Notes under the pieces: model-generated
Database searches by the model: none
Told to the model about the DNA's origin: nothing
Seen by the model: only the letters and a program-made list of their open reading frames with translations
NCBI GenBank assembly: GCA_964569315.1
Contig: CAZMUZ010000008.1
Span: 1-61,848, forward strand
DNA length: 61,848 nt
Direction: 5' to 3'
Source of the DNA: CADEFF01 sp964569315
Lineage (GTDB): Bacteria > Pseudomonadota > Alphaproteobacteria > Dongiales > Dongiaceae
Shown here: piece by piece, positions 16,045 to 25,201 of the stretch
Layout of the letters: every line of letters starts with the position of its first letter
Position numbering within the stretch: position 1 is the first letter of the stretch
Program-made: the position numbers and the translations under genes

Positions 16045-17031
16045 ATGTCCGCTAGGGACTGGCTGAGACGATGCGGGATCGCCGCATTCCTGACGGGCTC
16101 TTTCGCCGCGCCTGCGGCCGCCGATACGCAGGCCGCTTTCAAGGAATGGCTCGCCGGCGTGCGCGCGGAGGCGGTCGCCGACGGCATTTCGGCCGGCACC
16201 GTCGACGAGGCCTTCAAGGCGGTCTATGTGAACAGCCGCGTGATCGAGCTCGACCGCAAGCAGCCCGAGAGCCGCATCACCTTCGTCGAGTATCGCGAGC
16301 GCGTGGTGACGCAGACCCGCATCGAAACCGGCCGTGCGCGCCTGGCCGAGCTCGGCCCGCTCCTGACCAAAATCGGCCATCGCTACGGCGTGCCGCCGCG
16401 TTTCATCCTTGCGCTCTGGGCGATCGAATCCAATTTCGGGGAGCATATCGGCTCCTATCCCGTGATCACGTCGCTCGCCACGCTGGGATTCGAGGGGCGG
16501 CGGGCGGAGTTTTTCCGCGGCGAGCTCATCGATGCGCTGCGCATCGTGGACGAGGACCATATCTCGGCCGGCAACATGCTGGGCTCGTGGGCAGGCGCCA
16601 TGGGGCAATGCCAGTTCATGCCCTCGAGTTTCCTTCGCTTCGCGGTGGACGAGGATGGCGACGGCCGCCGGAACATCTGGGATTCGACCGCCGACGTCTT
16701 CGGATCGATCGCCAACTATCTGGCGGGCCATGGCTGGAAGGCCGACGAGACCTGGGGCAGGGCGGTGCGGCTGCCGCAGGGTTTCGACAGCGGCCTCGTG
16801 AGTCTCGATATCGAGAAGCCGGTTTCGGAGTGGCAGAAGCTCGGGCTCAGGCTGTCGGATGGCGGCGAATTGCCCGGTCATCACCTGCCGGCCTCGGTGG
16901 TGCAGCCGGACGGTCCGGGGACCAACGCCTTCATCGTCTATGCGAACTACAAGGCGATCATGAAGTGGAATCGCTCGACCTACTTCGCGACGGCGGTCGG
17001 GCAACTTGCGGATTCGATCGGGCAGGAGTAG
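16045..17031 (+). CDS. Lytic murein transglycosylase (MltB/SLT_2 family)
   Basis: This is a 328-residue secreted enzyme. A signal peptide (residues 1-26, ending PAAA-D) lacks a lipobox, so it is soluble periplasmic. The catalytic Glu is E128 in WAIESNFG. Further family motifs are GSYPVITSLATLGFEGRR and the GSWAGAMGQCQFMPSSF block. It cleaves the MurNAc-GlcNAc bond of peptidoglycan, forming 1,6-anhydro ends. It lacks the C-terminal peptidoglycan-binding domain of some relatives. It heads a same-strand run with rlpA and a DD-carboxypeptidase. Confidence 0.9.
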   Translation: MSARDWLRRCGIAAFLTGSFAAPAAADTQAAFKEWLAGVRAEAVADGISAGTVDEAFKAVYVNSRVIELDRKQPESRITFVEYRERVVTQTRIETGRARLAELGPLLTKIGHRYGVPPRFILALWAIESNFGEHIGSYPVITSLATLGFEGRRAEFFRGELIDALRIVDEDHISAGNMLGSWAGAMGQCQFMPSSFLRFAVDEDGDGRRNIWDSTADVFGSIANYLAGHGWKADETWGRAVRLPQGFDSGLVSLDIEKPVSEWQKLGLRLSDGGELPGHHLPASVVQPDGPGTNAFIVYANYKAIMKWNRSTYFATAVGQLADSIGQE

Positions 17032-17068
17032 CCTAGGACTAGGGGGTAGCTGCCGCTTGGCCCACAAG

Positions 17069-18172
17069 ATGATGGGGATTAGGGCCTTCTTCCGTGTGGC
17101 GGGCTGCGGCCTGGCGCTGATCGTCGCCGGCTGCGCCGAGACCAATTTCGTGGCCAACTCGACGAAGCTGGTCACCACCCCGACGGCCCCGCCGCCGCCC
17201 GCCTACAAGGTCGGCAAGCCCTACGAGATCGAGGGCATCTGGTACTACCCGAAGATCGACTACAGCTATGACGAGACGGGCATCGCCTCCTGGTACGGGC
17301 CGGACTTCAACGGCAAGCCTACCGCGAGCGGCGAGATCTACGACCAGAACGGCCTGACCGCGGCCCACCGCACCCTGCCGATGCCGACCATCATCCAGGT
17401 CACCAACCTGGAGAACGGCCGCTCGCTGCGTCTGCGCGTCAATGACCGCGGGCCGTTCTCGAAGGGGCGCGTGCTCGACGTCTCGAAGCGCGCCGCGCAG
17501 CTTCTCGGATTCATCGAGGACGGCACCGCGCGGGTCCGCGTCCAGGTCATCGCCGATGAGAGCCAGGCCCTCGCCGCCGCGCTCTCCGGCGGCACCATGG
17601 TGCCGATCGATCAGCCCCAGCCGCCGGTACCCACGGCGGCGCCGACCATCGGCGTTACCTCCCAAGCCCTTGCGACCGCGGCCGTGCCGGCGGCAACGCC
17701 GGCAAAACCCGCATCGGCCCCGTCCGCGACGCCCGCCCCGTCCGCGACGCCCGCTAAACCGGCGACCGTCGCGCCGGCCGCCACCACACCAGCCGCCGCC
17801 ACGCCCGCCAAACCCGCCATCGTTCCGGCGTCGGCGACCGCCACCAAGCCGGTTGTGCCGGCGGCGCAGCCGCCCGTGCAGAGCGCCGCGACCGCCGCCG
17901 CGCTGCAGCCGGACGGCAAGGTGACGCAGATGCCGGTGAAGCCGACCTCCATCTTCATCCAGGCGGGGGCCTTCACCAAAAAGCAGAATGCCGAAGGGCT
18001 GACCGCGGAGCTGCGGCGCCTGGGCTCAGCCTCGATGACGCCCGTGACGGTCGGCGGCCAGCAGTTCTACCGCGTGCGGCTCGGCCCGATCTCGTCGGTC
18101 ACCGAAGCCGACCGGCTGTTGGCGGAGCTGGTCCGCCGCGGCCACGCCGACGCCAAGATCGTGGTGGACTGA
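17069..18172 (+). CDS. rlpA: Septal ring lytic transglycosylase RlpA
   Basis: This is a 367-residue outer-membrane lipoprotein. The signal ends in lipobox IVAGC (about residue 18). The double-psi beta-barrel domain is GIASWYGPDFNGKPTASGE through NDRGPFSKGRVLDVSKRAA. A roughly 110-residue Ala/Pro/Thr linker follows, and then a C-terminal SPOR domain (IFIQAGAFTKKQNAE) that binds denuded glycan at the septum. Two adjacent ATGs exist at 17069 and 17072; the first is given. It cooperates with amidases in daughter-cell separation and sits between two other wall enzymes. Confidence 0.9.
   Translation: MMGIRAFFRVAGCGLALIVAGCAETNFVANSTKLVTTPTAPPPPAYKVGKPYEIEGIWYYPKIDYSYDETGIASWYGPDFNGKPTASGEIYDQNGLTAAHRTLPMPTIIQVTNLENGRSLRLRVNDRGPFSKGRVLDVSKRAAQLLGFIEDGTARVRVQVIADESQALAAALSGGTMVPIDQPQPPVPTAAPTIGVTSQALATAAVPAATPAKPASAPSATPAPSATPAKPATVAPAATTPAAATPAKPAIVPASATATKPVVPAAQPPVQSAATAAALQPDGKVTQMPVKPTSIFIQAGAFTKKQNAEGLTAELRRLGSASMTPVTVGGQQFYRVRLGPISSVTEADRLLAELVRRGHADAKIVVD
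17718..17753 (+). repeat. Two tandem 18-bp repeats in the RlpA linker
   Basis: The unit CCCCGTCCGCGACGCCCG occurs twice in a row (17718-17735, 17736-17753), encoding PSATPA twice. It is in frame, so unit number can change linker length without a frameshift. Confidence 0.7.
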
Positions 18173-18285
18173 TCGCTTCCGTTCGGTCGGCGAAAGCCAT
18201 ATTTTCGTCGCGATGCTGGGCGACTCTGGCCCGGCATAATTGTTTCCGTCGCGTCTTCGATCCGGCGCATTGCCGAGGAGTGATC

Positions 18286-19440
18286 ATGTCCGTTCCGCAT
18301 CGTTCTATCCGTATCGCCGGCGCCTTCGCCGGGCTGCTCCTGTCGCTGTCTCTCGCGCCCGCGATGGCGGAGCCGATCGAGACGACGGCCCAGGAAGCCT
18401 TCATCATGGATTACGACACCGGCGCGGTGCTCTATCAGAAGAACGCCGATACGCCGGTGCATCCCGCCTCGATGAGCAAGCTGATGACGCTCTATCTGCT
18501 CTTCGAGGATCTGAAGGCGGGCAAGGTCCAGCTCGACGACATGCTGGCGGTCTCGGAGGATGCCTGGGCGCTGAACGAGGGCTCCACCATGTTCGTGGGC
18601 ATCGACAGCAGTATCGCGATCGAGGACCTGATCCGCGGCATCATCGTGCAGTCCGGCAACGATGCCTGCGTCGTGGTGGCCGAGGGGCTGGCGGGGAGCG
18701 AAGCCGCGTTCGTCGACCGTATGAACGAGGAGGCCAAGCGGCTCGGCCTCACCAACAGCCATTTCGCCAATTCGCACGGGCTCGAGGATCCGAACCACCA
18801 GATGACGGCGCATGACCTCGCCATCCTGGCGCGGCACCTCATCGCGGACTTCCCCGAGTACTATCACTACTTCGCCGAAAAGGAGTTCGTGTTCAACGGG
18901 ATCAAGCAGGGCAACCGCAATCCGCTGCTCTACAAGGACCCCAGCGTCGACGGCCTCAAGACCGGCCATCTTTCGGTGTCGGGCTATGGCGTCACGATCT
19001 CCGCCAAGCGCGACGACCGGCGCATCATCATGGTGCTGCACGGCATGGCGAACATGCAGGAGCGCTCCGACGAAGCGCAGCGCGTGCTCGATTGGGCGTT
19101 CCGCGAGTACGACAACTACACCATCGCGAAGGTCGGCATGCCGATGGCCGAGGCGCCGGTCTGGCTCGGCCAGCAGCCGACCGTGCCGCTGGTGGTGGGC
19201 GCCGACCTCCTGGTGACCCTGCCGCGGGCCGTGCGCGACCAGGTCACGGCAAAGGCCGTGTTCGAGGCGCCGATCGCGGCGCCGATCCCCGCCGGCGAGT
19301 CCGTGGGCGAGCTCATCGTCTCGGCCCCCGGCATGGAGGACAGGATCGTTCCGCTCGTCACCGGCGCCACGGTCGAGAAGCTCGGCTTCTTCGGACGCAT
19401 CATGGCGTCGCTGAAGCATTACGCCGGGCTCGGCGCCTGA
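18286..19440 (+). CDS. D-alanyl-D-alanine carboxypeptidase (PBP5/6 class)
   Basis: This is a 384-residue periplasmic enzyme with a signal peptide ending AMA near residue 28. The serine DD-peptidase motifs are S62-x-x-K65 (SMSK), SGN at 123-125 and KTG at 225-227. A C-terminal PBP5-like beta domain follows, with a final amphipathic anchor LGFFGRIMASLKHYAG. It trims the terminal D-Ala of peptidoglycan stem peptides. The GAGGAG site supports the ATG at 18286 over the GTG at 18280. It is close upstream of tmk. Confidence 0.9.
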   Translation: MSVPHRSIRIAGAFAGLLLSLSLAPAMAEPIETTAQEAFIMDYDTGAVLYQKNADTPVHPASMSKLMTLYLLFEDLKAGKVQLDDMLAVSEDAWALNEGSTMFVGIDSSIAIEDLIRGIIVQSGNDACVVVAEGLAGSEAAFVDRMNEEAKRLGLTNSHFANSHGLEDPNHQMTAHDLAILARHLIADFPEYYHYFAEKEFVFNGIKQGNRNPLLYKDPSVDGLKTGHLSVSGYGVTISAKRDDRRIIMVLHGMANMQERSDEAQRVLDWAFREYDNYTIAKVGMPMAEAPVWLGQQPTVPLVVGADLLVTLPRAVRDQVTAKAVFEAPIAAPIPAGESVGELIVSAPGMEDRIVPLVTGATVEKLGFFGRIMASLKHYAGLGA

Positions 19441-19463
19441 GCGCCGCCGACCTGCGCACGGGC

Positions 19464-20105
19464 ATGGCCCGCGGCCGCTTCATCACGCTCGAAGGCGGCG
19501 AGGGGGCCGGCAAATCGACGCAGGCGAAGCTGCTCGGGACCTGGCTGGTGGCGCCCGAGCGCGCGGCGGTGCTGACGCGCGAGCCCGGCGGGTCGCCGGG
19601 AGCGGAGCAGATTCGCGCGCTCCTCGTCGAGGGCGATCCCGATCGCTGGGATCCGATCGCGGAGGCGCTGCTGCACTACGCCGCGCGGCGCGACCATCTC
19701 CGTCGCACGATCGAGCCGGAGCTGGCCCTCGGCCGCTGGGTCGTCTGCGACCGCTTCATCGATTCCACCATGGCCTATCAGGGCTATGGCCATGGGCTCG
19801 ACCGGGATTTCATCCGGCGGCTGGAGCAGGCGGTGATCGGCGATCTGCGCCCCGACCTCACCCTCATCCTCGACCTGCCGGTCGCGCTCGGCCTGAAGCG
19901 CGCCGCGGAGCGGCGCGGGACCGAGGCGCGCTACGAAGCGATGGATGCTGCGTTCCATGAGCGCCTGCGCGCCGGCTATCGCGCCATCGCGACGGCGGAA
20001 CCGGACCGCTGCGTCCTGATCGATGCGGACGCCGAGCCGATGGTCGTGCAGCGCCGCATCCGCGACGCGGTGCGCATGCGGTTCCCGGCCGATTTCGCGG
20101 CATGA
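19464..20105 (+). CDS. tmk: Thymidylate kinase
   Basis: This 213-residue cytoplasmic kinase converts dTMP to dTDP. It shows P-loop EGGEGAGKSTQ, the REPGGSPGAEQIR motif, and DRFIDSTMAYQGYG for dTMP binding. The start at 19464 leaves the P-loop about 8 residues from the N terminus, as normal. The stop overlaps the start of holB by 4 nt (ATGA), a classic tmk-holB pair. Confidence 0.95.
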   Translation: MARGRFITLEGGEGAGKSTQAKLLGTWLVAPERAAVLTREPGGSPGAEQIRALLVEGDPDRWDPIAEALLHYAARRDHLRRTIEPELALGRWVVCDRFIDSTMAYQGYGHGLDRDFIRRLEQAVIGDLRPDLTLILDLPVALGLKRAAERRGTEARYEAMDAAFHERLRAGYRAIATAEPDRCVLIDADAEPMVVQRRIRDAVRMRFPADFAA

Positions 20106-21193
20106 GCGACGCGGTCGAATTCGCGGTTCCGGCCCCGCGCGCGAACCCCTATTTCATCGGCCATGACGCGGCCGAGGCGGCGCTGCTCGCCGCCTTTCGC
20201 TCGGGCCGGCTGCCGCATGGCTGGCTGCTGACCGGGCCGCGCGGCATCGGCAAGGCGACGCTCGCCTTCCGCTTCGCCCGATTCCTGCTGAGCCGGGAGG
20301 CGGGCGGCAACGGGCTCTTCGCCGACGCGCCGGCCGACCTCGCCGTCGATCCGGAGCATCCGGCGGCCCGCCTCGTGACCAGCGGCGGCCATAGCGACCT
20401 CCTCACCATCGAGCGCAGCTACGACCACGAGAAGAAGCGGCTGCGCAGCGAGATCGTGGTCGGCGACGTGCGCGAGCTCGGCAGCTTCCTCCACCTGACG
20501 CCGGGATTCGGCGGCTGGCGCATCGTCGTGGTCGACAGCGCCGACGAGATGAACTTCGCCTCGCAGAACGCGCTCCTGAAGATGCTGGAGGAGCCGCCGC
20601 GCCAGGCCTTGCTGCTGCTGGTGAGCCATGCGCCGGGGCGGCTCCTGCCGACGATCCGCTCGCGCTGCCGCCGCCTCGGGCTCGGGCCGCTCGCCGATGG
20701 CGCCGTCGCCTCGCTGTTGCGTCGCTACCGGCCGGATCTCGAGGAGCCCGAGCTTGCGCTGCTGACGAGGCTCGGCGCCGGCAGCATCGGCCGCGCGCTC
20801 GAGCTTTCGGGCGAGGCCGGCCTCGGCCTTTGCCGCGAGGTGGCGCAGCTCCTGCAAACCCTGCCGGCCCTCGATATCCAGCAGCTTCACAAGCAGGGCG
20901 ACCGCTTCTCGCGCGCGACCGGCGCCGATGCCTTCCGCGGCGCGGGCGAATTCCTCACCGGCTGGCTCGCCCGCCTTGCCCATGCCGCGGCGACCGGCGA
21001 GGCGCCGGTCGAGCTGGTGCCGGGCGAGGGGGCGCATATGCGGCGGCTTCTGGCCGGTCCCAGGCTTGATCAATGGGTCGCGCTATGGGAAAAGGTCAAC
21101 CGCCTCCTCGCAGGGGCGGAGCAGGCCGATCTCGACCGCCGGCAAGTCTGGATCGGAGCGCTCACCACCATCGAGGGCCTTGTCCGGCGCTGA
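20102..21193 (+). CDS. holB: DNA polymerase III subunit delta prime
   Basis: This is a 363-residue clamp-loader subunit. It shows the Walker-like GPRGIGKATLAF, the DSADEMNFASQNALLKMLEEPP block typical of delta prime/gamma proteins, and the SRC motif TIRSRCRRL. It is translationally coupled to tmk and followed by metG. It loads the sliding clamp together with delta and tau/gamma, encoded elsewhere. Confidence 0.93.
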   Translation: MSDAVEFAVPAPRANPYFIGHDAAEAALLAAFRSGRLPHGWLLTGPRGIGKATLAFRFARFLLSREAGGNGLFADAPADLAVDPEHPAARLVTSGGHSDLLTIERSYDHEKKRLRSEIVVGDVRELGSFLHLTPGFGGWRIVVVDSADEMNFASQNALLKMLEEPPRQALLLLVSHAPGRLLPTIRSRCRRLGLGPLADGAVASLLRRYRPDLEEPELALLTRLGAGSIGRALELSGEAGLGLCREVAQLLQTLPALDIQQLHKQGDRFSRATGADAFRGAGEFLTGWLARLAHAAATGEAPVELVPGEGAHMRRLLAGPRLDQWVALWEKVNRLLAGAEQADLDRRQVWIGALTTIEGLVRR

Positions 21194-21242
21194 CCCGGCC
21201 CGACGATCGGCAATCGCGGACAGTCACGAACGGACCCGGGTC

Positions 21243-22856
21243 ATGTCTCGGCCAGAGACCTATTACATCACCACGCCGATCTACTACGTGAACGACGTGC
21301 CCCATATCGGGCATGCCTACACCTCGCTTGCCTGCGACGTGCTGGCCCGGTTCATGCGGCTGGACGGTCGCGAGGTGCGGTTCCTGACCGGCACGGACGA
21401 GCATGGCCAGAAGGTGGACAAGGCCGCGAAGGCCGCCGGCATGGACCAGAAGCTCTTCGCCGACAGGGTCTCGGAGAACTTCCGCGCGCTTGCCAAGGCG
21501 ATGAATTTCAGCAATGACGATTTCATCCGCACCACCGAGGAGCGGCATCTGCGCTCCTGCCAGCATCTCTGGAAGGTGCTGGCGGACCGCGGCGAGATCT
21601 ATCTCGGCGCCTATGCCGGCTGGTATGCGGTGCGCGACGAAGCCTTCTATGGCGAGGACGAGCTCGCCACCGGCCCCGACGGCAAGAAGCGCGCCCCCTC
21701 CGGCGCCGAGGTCGAGTGGGTCGAGGAGCCGAGCTATTTCTTCAGGCTTTCCGCCTGGCAGGATCGATTGCTCGCGTTCTACGAAAGCCGGCCCGATTTC
21801 ATTGCGCCGTCCTCGCGACGCAACGAGGTGCTGAGCTTCGTCAAGGGCGGCCTCACCGATCTCTCGGTATCGCGCACCAGCTTCAACTGGGGCATCCCCG
21901 TGCCGGGCGATCCGAAGCATGTGATGTATGTCTGGATCGACGCCCTCACCAACTACATCACGGCGGTCGGCTATCCCGACACGGAGAGCGCCGATTTCCG
22001 CCGCTTCTGGCCCGCCGATCTGCATATGGTCGGCAAGGACATCGTGCGCTTCCACACGGTCTACTGGCCGGCGATGCTGATGGCGGCGGGGATCGAGCCG
22101 CCGAAGCGCGTCTTCGCCCATGGCTGGTGGACGAACGAAGGGCAGAAGATCTCGAAATCGCTCGGCAACGTGATCGAGCCGCATGCGCTCATCGCGAAAT
22201 ACGGGCTCGACCAGACCCGCTACTTCCTGCTCCGCGAAGTGCCGTTCGGCAATGACGGCGACTTCTCGCACCGCGCGATCGTCAACCGGACCAATGGCGA
22301 CCTCGCCAACGATTTCGGGAACCTGGCGCAGCGCGTCCTCTCCATGATCGCCAAGAACTGCGACGGAGCGGTGCCGCAGCCGGGACCTTTCACGGCGGCC
22401 GACCAGTCGCTGCTCGGGTCGGCGCGCGCGCTGCTCGCGAAATGCCGCACCGAGTTCGGCCAGCAGGCCTTCCATCGCGGGCTCGACGCGATCTGGCAGG
22501 TGATCGGCGCCGCCAACCGCTATGTGGACGAGCAGGCGCCCTGGACGCTGAAGAAGACGGATCCGCCGCGCATGGCGACCGTGCTCTATGTGCTGGCCGA
22601 AACCGTCCGGCAGCTCGCTTTGCTGACCCAGCCGATCATGCCGGACAGCACCGGCCGGCTGCTGGATCAGCTCGCCGTGCCGGCCGATAAGCGGACATTC
22701 GCGTCCTGGGGCGAGGGCGGCGCGCTCGAGCCCGGCACGCCGCTGCCGAAACCCGAAGGCGTGTTCCCGCGTTTTATTGAAGCGGAAAGCGCTGTGCAGG
22801 GACACGAGGCGACCGGTCCAAAAATTGAGGTCACCCCGAAGGATGCTCGTCGATAG
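21243..22856 (+). CDS. metG: Methionyl-tRNA synthetase
   Basis: This 537-residue class I aminoacyl-tRNA synthetase has HIGH at residues 21-24 and a KMSKS-type loop, KISKS, near residue 302. The anticodon-binding helical domain includes NRYVDEQAPWTLKK. It lacks the C-terminal EMAP/Trbp111-like dimerisation domain present in some bacterial MetRS. The start ATG at 21243 gives the canonical N terminus. The 3-prime end overlaps the TatD-type gene by 14 nt. Confidence 0.95.
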   Translation: MSRPETYYITTPIYYVNDVPHIGHAYTSLACDVLARFMRLDGREVRFLTGTDEHGQKVDKAAKAAGMDQKLFADRVSENFRALAKAMNFSNDDFIRTTEERHLRSCQHLWKVLADRGEIYLGAYAGWYAVRDEAFYGEDELATGPDGKKRAPSGAEVEWVEEPSYFFRLSAWQDRLLAFYESRPDFIAPSSRRNEVLSFVKGGLTDLSVSRTSFNWGIPVPGDPKHVMYVWIDALTNYITAVGYPDTESADFRRFWPADLHMVGKDIVRFHTVYWPAMLMAAGIEPPKRVFAHGWWTNEGQKISKSLGNVIEPHALIAKYGLDQTRYFLLREVPFGNDGDFSHRAIVNRTNGDLANDFGNLAQRVLSMIAKNCDGAVPQPGPFTAADQSLLGSARALLAKCRTEFGQQAFHRGLDAIWQVIGAANRYVDEQAPWTLKKTDPPRMATVLYVLAETVRQLALLTQPIMPDSTGRLLDQLAVPADKRTFASWGEGGALEPGTPLPKPEGVFPRFIEAESAVQGHEATGPKIEVTPKDARR

Positions 22857-23625
22857 CCACTGCCATCTCGACTACATGGCGCGGGCGGGGCAGCTCGATG
22901 CCGTGCTGGATCGCGCGGCCGCGGCCGGCGTCGATGCGATGCTCACCATCTGCACCCGCATCGAGGAATTCCCGCAGGTGCTGGCGATCGCCGAGAGCCG
23001 CCCCAACCTCTGGTGCTCGGTCGGGGTGCATCCGCATGACGCGGCGGCGGAGCCCGACGTCACGGCGGAAAAACTGGCCGAGCTCGCGCGCCATCCCAAG
23101 GTGATCGGGATCGGCGAATGCGGACTCGATTATTTCTACGAACGAAGCCCGCGCGCGGTGCAGCAGCGCGTGTTCCGCACCCATATCGAGGCGGCGCGGG
23201 CGACCGGCCTGCCGCTCATCGTCCATAGCCGCGACGCCGACGAGGACACGGTCGCGCTGCTGGCGGAAGGGGCTGCGAAGGGCGACCTCAACGGACTCAT
23301 TCACTGCTTCAGCACGACCAAATATCTCTCGGATAACGCGCTGAAAATCGGATTTTACATATCGCTTTCCGGGATCGTGACCTTCAAGCAGTCGGACGGG
23401 TTGCGGGAGATCGCCGGCGCGCTGCCCGCCGACCGGCTGCTGGTCGAGACGGATGCGCCCTACCTGGCGCCGGTGCCGCTCCGGGGCAAGAAGAACGAGC
23501 CTGCCTTCATGGTCCATACGGCCGAGTGCCTCGCGAGTTTGCGCGGGCTCGCGCCGGCGGCGCTGGCGGCCGAGACCACGGCCAATTTCTACCGCCTCTT
23601 CCGCAAGGCGACCCCGCCGCAATGA
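22843..23625 (+). CDS. TatD-family metal-dependent DNase
   Basis: This is a 260-residue TIM-barrel hydrolase. Metal ligands are visible in DSHCHLDY, GECGLDY, IVHSRDAD, IHCFSTT and ETDAPYLAP. Family members are 3-prime to 5-prime exonucleases or D-aminoacyl-tRNA deacylases. It overlaps metG and is followed 31 nt later by an MBL hydrolase, an arrangement I recall from other alphaproteobacteria. Confidence 0.9.
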   Translation: MLVDSHCHLDYMARAGQLDAVLDRAAAAGVDAMLTICTRIEEFPQVLAIAESRPNLWCSVGVHPHDAAAEPDVTAEKLAELARHPKVIGIGECGLDYFYERSPRAVQQRVFRTHIEAARATGLPLIVHSRDADEDTVALLAEGAAKGDLNGLIHCFSTTKYLSDNALKIGFYISLSGIVTFKQSDGLREIAGALPADRLLVETDAPYLAPVPLRGKKNEPAFMVHTAECLASLRGLAPAALAAETTANFYRLFRKATPPQ

Positions 23626-23656
23626 ATCCGGGCCTTCCCTCCGGGTTTCCGCGCCG

Positions 23657-24448
23657 ATGAAGGTCACCATCCTGGGCAGCGGCGGATCGGGCGGGGTGCC
23701 GCTGATCGGCGAGAACTGGGGCCGCTGCGATCCCGCCAATCCGCGCAACCGCCGCCGCCGCGTCTCGGTTCTGGTGGAGACCGCCGGCAGGACCATCCTG
23801 ATCGACACCTCGCCCGACTGCCGCGCGCAGCTCCTGGACGCGCGGGTGATGCGCATCGACGCGGTCCTCTTCACCCACGACCATGCCGACCATGTGCATG
23901 GCATCGACGACATGCGCTTCCTCAGGAAGGACCTCGAGGCGCCGCCGATCCCCGCTTTTGCGACCGCTTCGACCCTCGAGGTGCTGACGCAGCGCTTCGG
24001 TTACGCCTTCCGCCAGGCCGAGCATGGCTCGGGGTTCCTCTACCGGCCTTTCCTCGAGCCGCACGCGATCGACTATGGCAGGGCGTTCGAGGCGGTCGGG
24101 GTCGGGGTGATGCCCTATCGCCAGGAGCACGGCTTCGGCAGCATGACCACCGGTTTCCGGATCGGCGCCATGGCCTATTCGACCGATGTGGTGGCGCTGC
24201 CGGAAGAATCGCTCGCTTTGCTCGGCGGGCTCGATCTCTGGATCGTCGACTGCCTGCGGTTCGAGCCGCACAACACCCATGCAAACTTCGACAAGGCGAT
24301 GGGCTGGATCGAGCGGCTGAAGCCGCGCCATGCGGTGCTGACCCATCTCAACCACTCGATCGACTACGCGACGCTCGCGGCCCGCTGCCCGGCCGGCGTC
24401 GAACCCGCCTATGACGGGCTCGTCATCGAAGTGGCCGAGCCGGCGTGA
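23657..24448 (+). CDS. MBL-fold metal-dependent hydrolase (PhnP-like)
   Basis: This 263-residue protein begins with the typical MKVTILGSGGSGGVP strand-loop. It has the metal motif HDHADH, a Cys region CRAQLLDARVMRID, YSTDV, and HLNHSIDY at the end. It resembles PhnP (phosphodiesterase acting on cyclic ribose phosphate) and RNase Z relatives, but no phn genes are nearby, so the role is open. It closes the tmk-holB-metG-tatD run. Confidence 0.85.
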   Translation: MKVTILGSGGSGGVPLIGENWGRCDPANPRNRRRRVSVLVETAGRTILIDTSPDCRAQLLDARVMRIDAVLFTHDHADHVHGIDDMRFLRKDLEAPPIPAFATASTLEVLTQRFGYAFRQAEHGSGFLYRPFLEPHAIDYGRAFEAVGVGVMPYRQEHGFGSMTTGFRIGAMAYSTDVVALPEESLALLGGLDLWIVDCLRFEPHNTHANFDKAMGWIERLKPRHAVLTHLNHSIDYATLAARCPAGVEPAYDGLVIEVAEPA

Positions 24449-24468
24449 GGCGAGGGGGCAGGCGCCGG

Positions 24469-25095
24469 CTACAGCGTCAGCCCCGGCGGCAGCGGGTCGT
24501 TGATCTGCGGCTTGATGCGGAACAGCGTCTCGAGATCCCGCACCCATTCGTAGTAGATGCCCTTGACCGAGGTGGTGGTGATTCCGGCCTCGCCGGATTC
24601 GCGTAAGCGCCGGAGGCCGTTCTCGTGATGGGGCGGGGGTGAATGACAGGCATCGTCGATGATCGCGGCGCGATAGCCGGCTGCGGCGAGCCCGAAGGCC
24701 GATTGCGAGATGCAGACGTCGGTCTCGAGCCCGACGAGCGCGAAGCTGTCGCGCTTCGTCGCCTCGATGGCGGCGCGGATGTCGGGCTGGCCCATGAGGC
24801 CGAAGATCATCTTGTCGAAGATCGGCGTGCCCTTCGGCAGCTCGGCCGTCAGTTCCGGCACCAGCGAGCCGTTGCGGCCGATGTCCTCGGCCGTGGCGAC
24901 GATCGGCACATCGAGGAGGCGCGCCGCGCGCATCAGCCAGGCGATCCGCTGCACCAGCGGCCCGCGCTCGTGCAGCGGCAGCTTGCCGAGGAAATATTGC
25001 TGCACGTCGATGACGAGGAGGCAGGACCGCTCCCGGTCGAAGAGCCCGCTTCCGCCGCCCTGCCGCGCCGCGGCGCCGTTCTGCGCTGGTGCCAT
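24469..25095 (-). CDS. Isochorismatase-family cysteine hydrolase
   Basis: This is a 208-residue hydrolase. The catalytic triad can be read as Asp in LLVIDVQ, Lys in FDKMIFG and Cys in ETDVCISQSA. Family enzymes hydrolyse nicotinamide, N-carbamoyl compounds, ureido compounds or similar amides; the substrate is not evident. The first 15 residues are low-complexity, so the true start could be an internal codon. It is convergent with the MBL gene and lies downstream of the LysE gene. Confidence 0.85.
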   Translation of the reverse strand: MAPAQNGAAARQGGGSGLFDRERSCLLVIDVQQYFLGKLPLHERGPLVQRIAWLMRAARLLDVPIVATAEDIGRNGSLVPELTAELPKGTPIFDKMIFGLMGQPDIRAAIEATKRDSFALVGLETDVCISQSAFGLAAAGYRAAIIDDACHSPPPHHENGLRRLRESGEAGITTTSVKGIYYEWVRDLETLFRIKPQINDPLPPGLTL

Positions 25096-25201
25096 CGCGA
25101 TCTTCCTCCCGGATGCCTCAGGGACCGAACGCGGATGATGGAGCGCCGCCGCGGGCGGGGCAAGACGGCCCCGCCATGCCTCGGCCGGACAGGCGCGCCG
25201 C

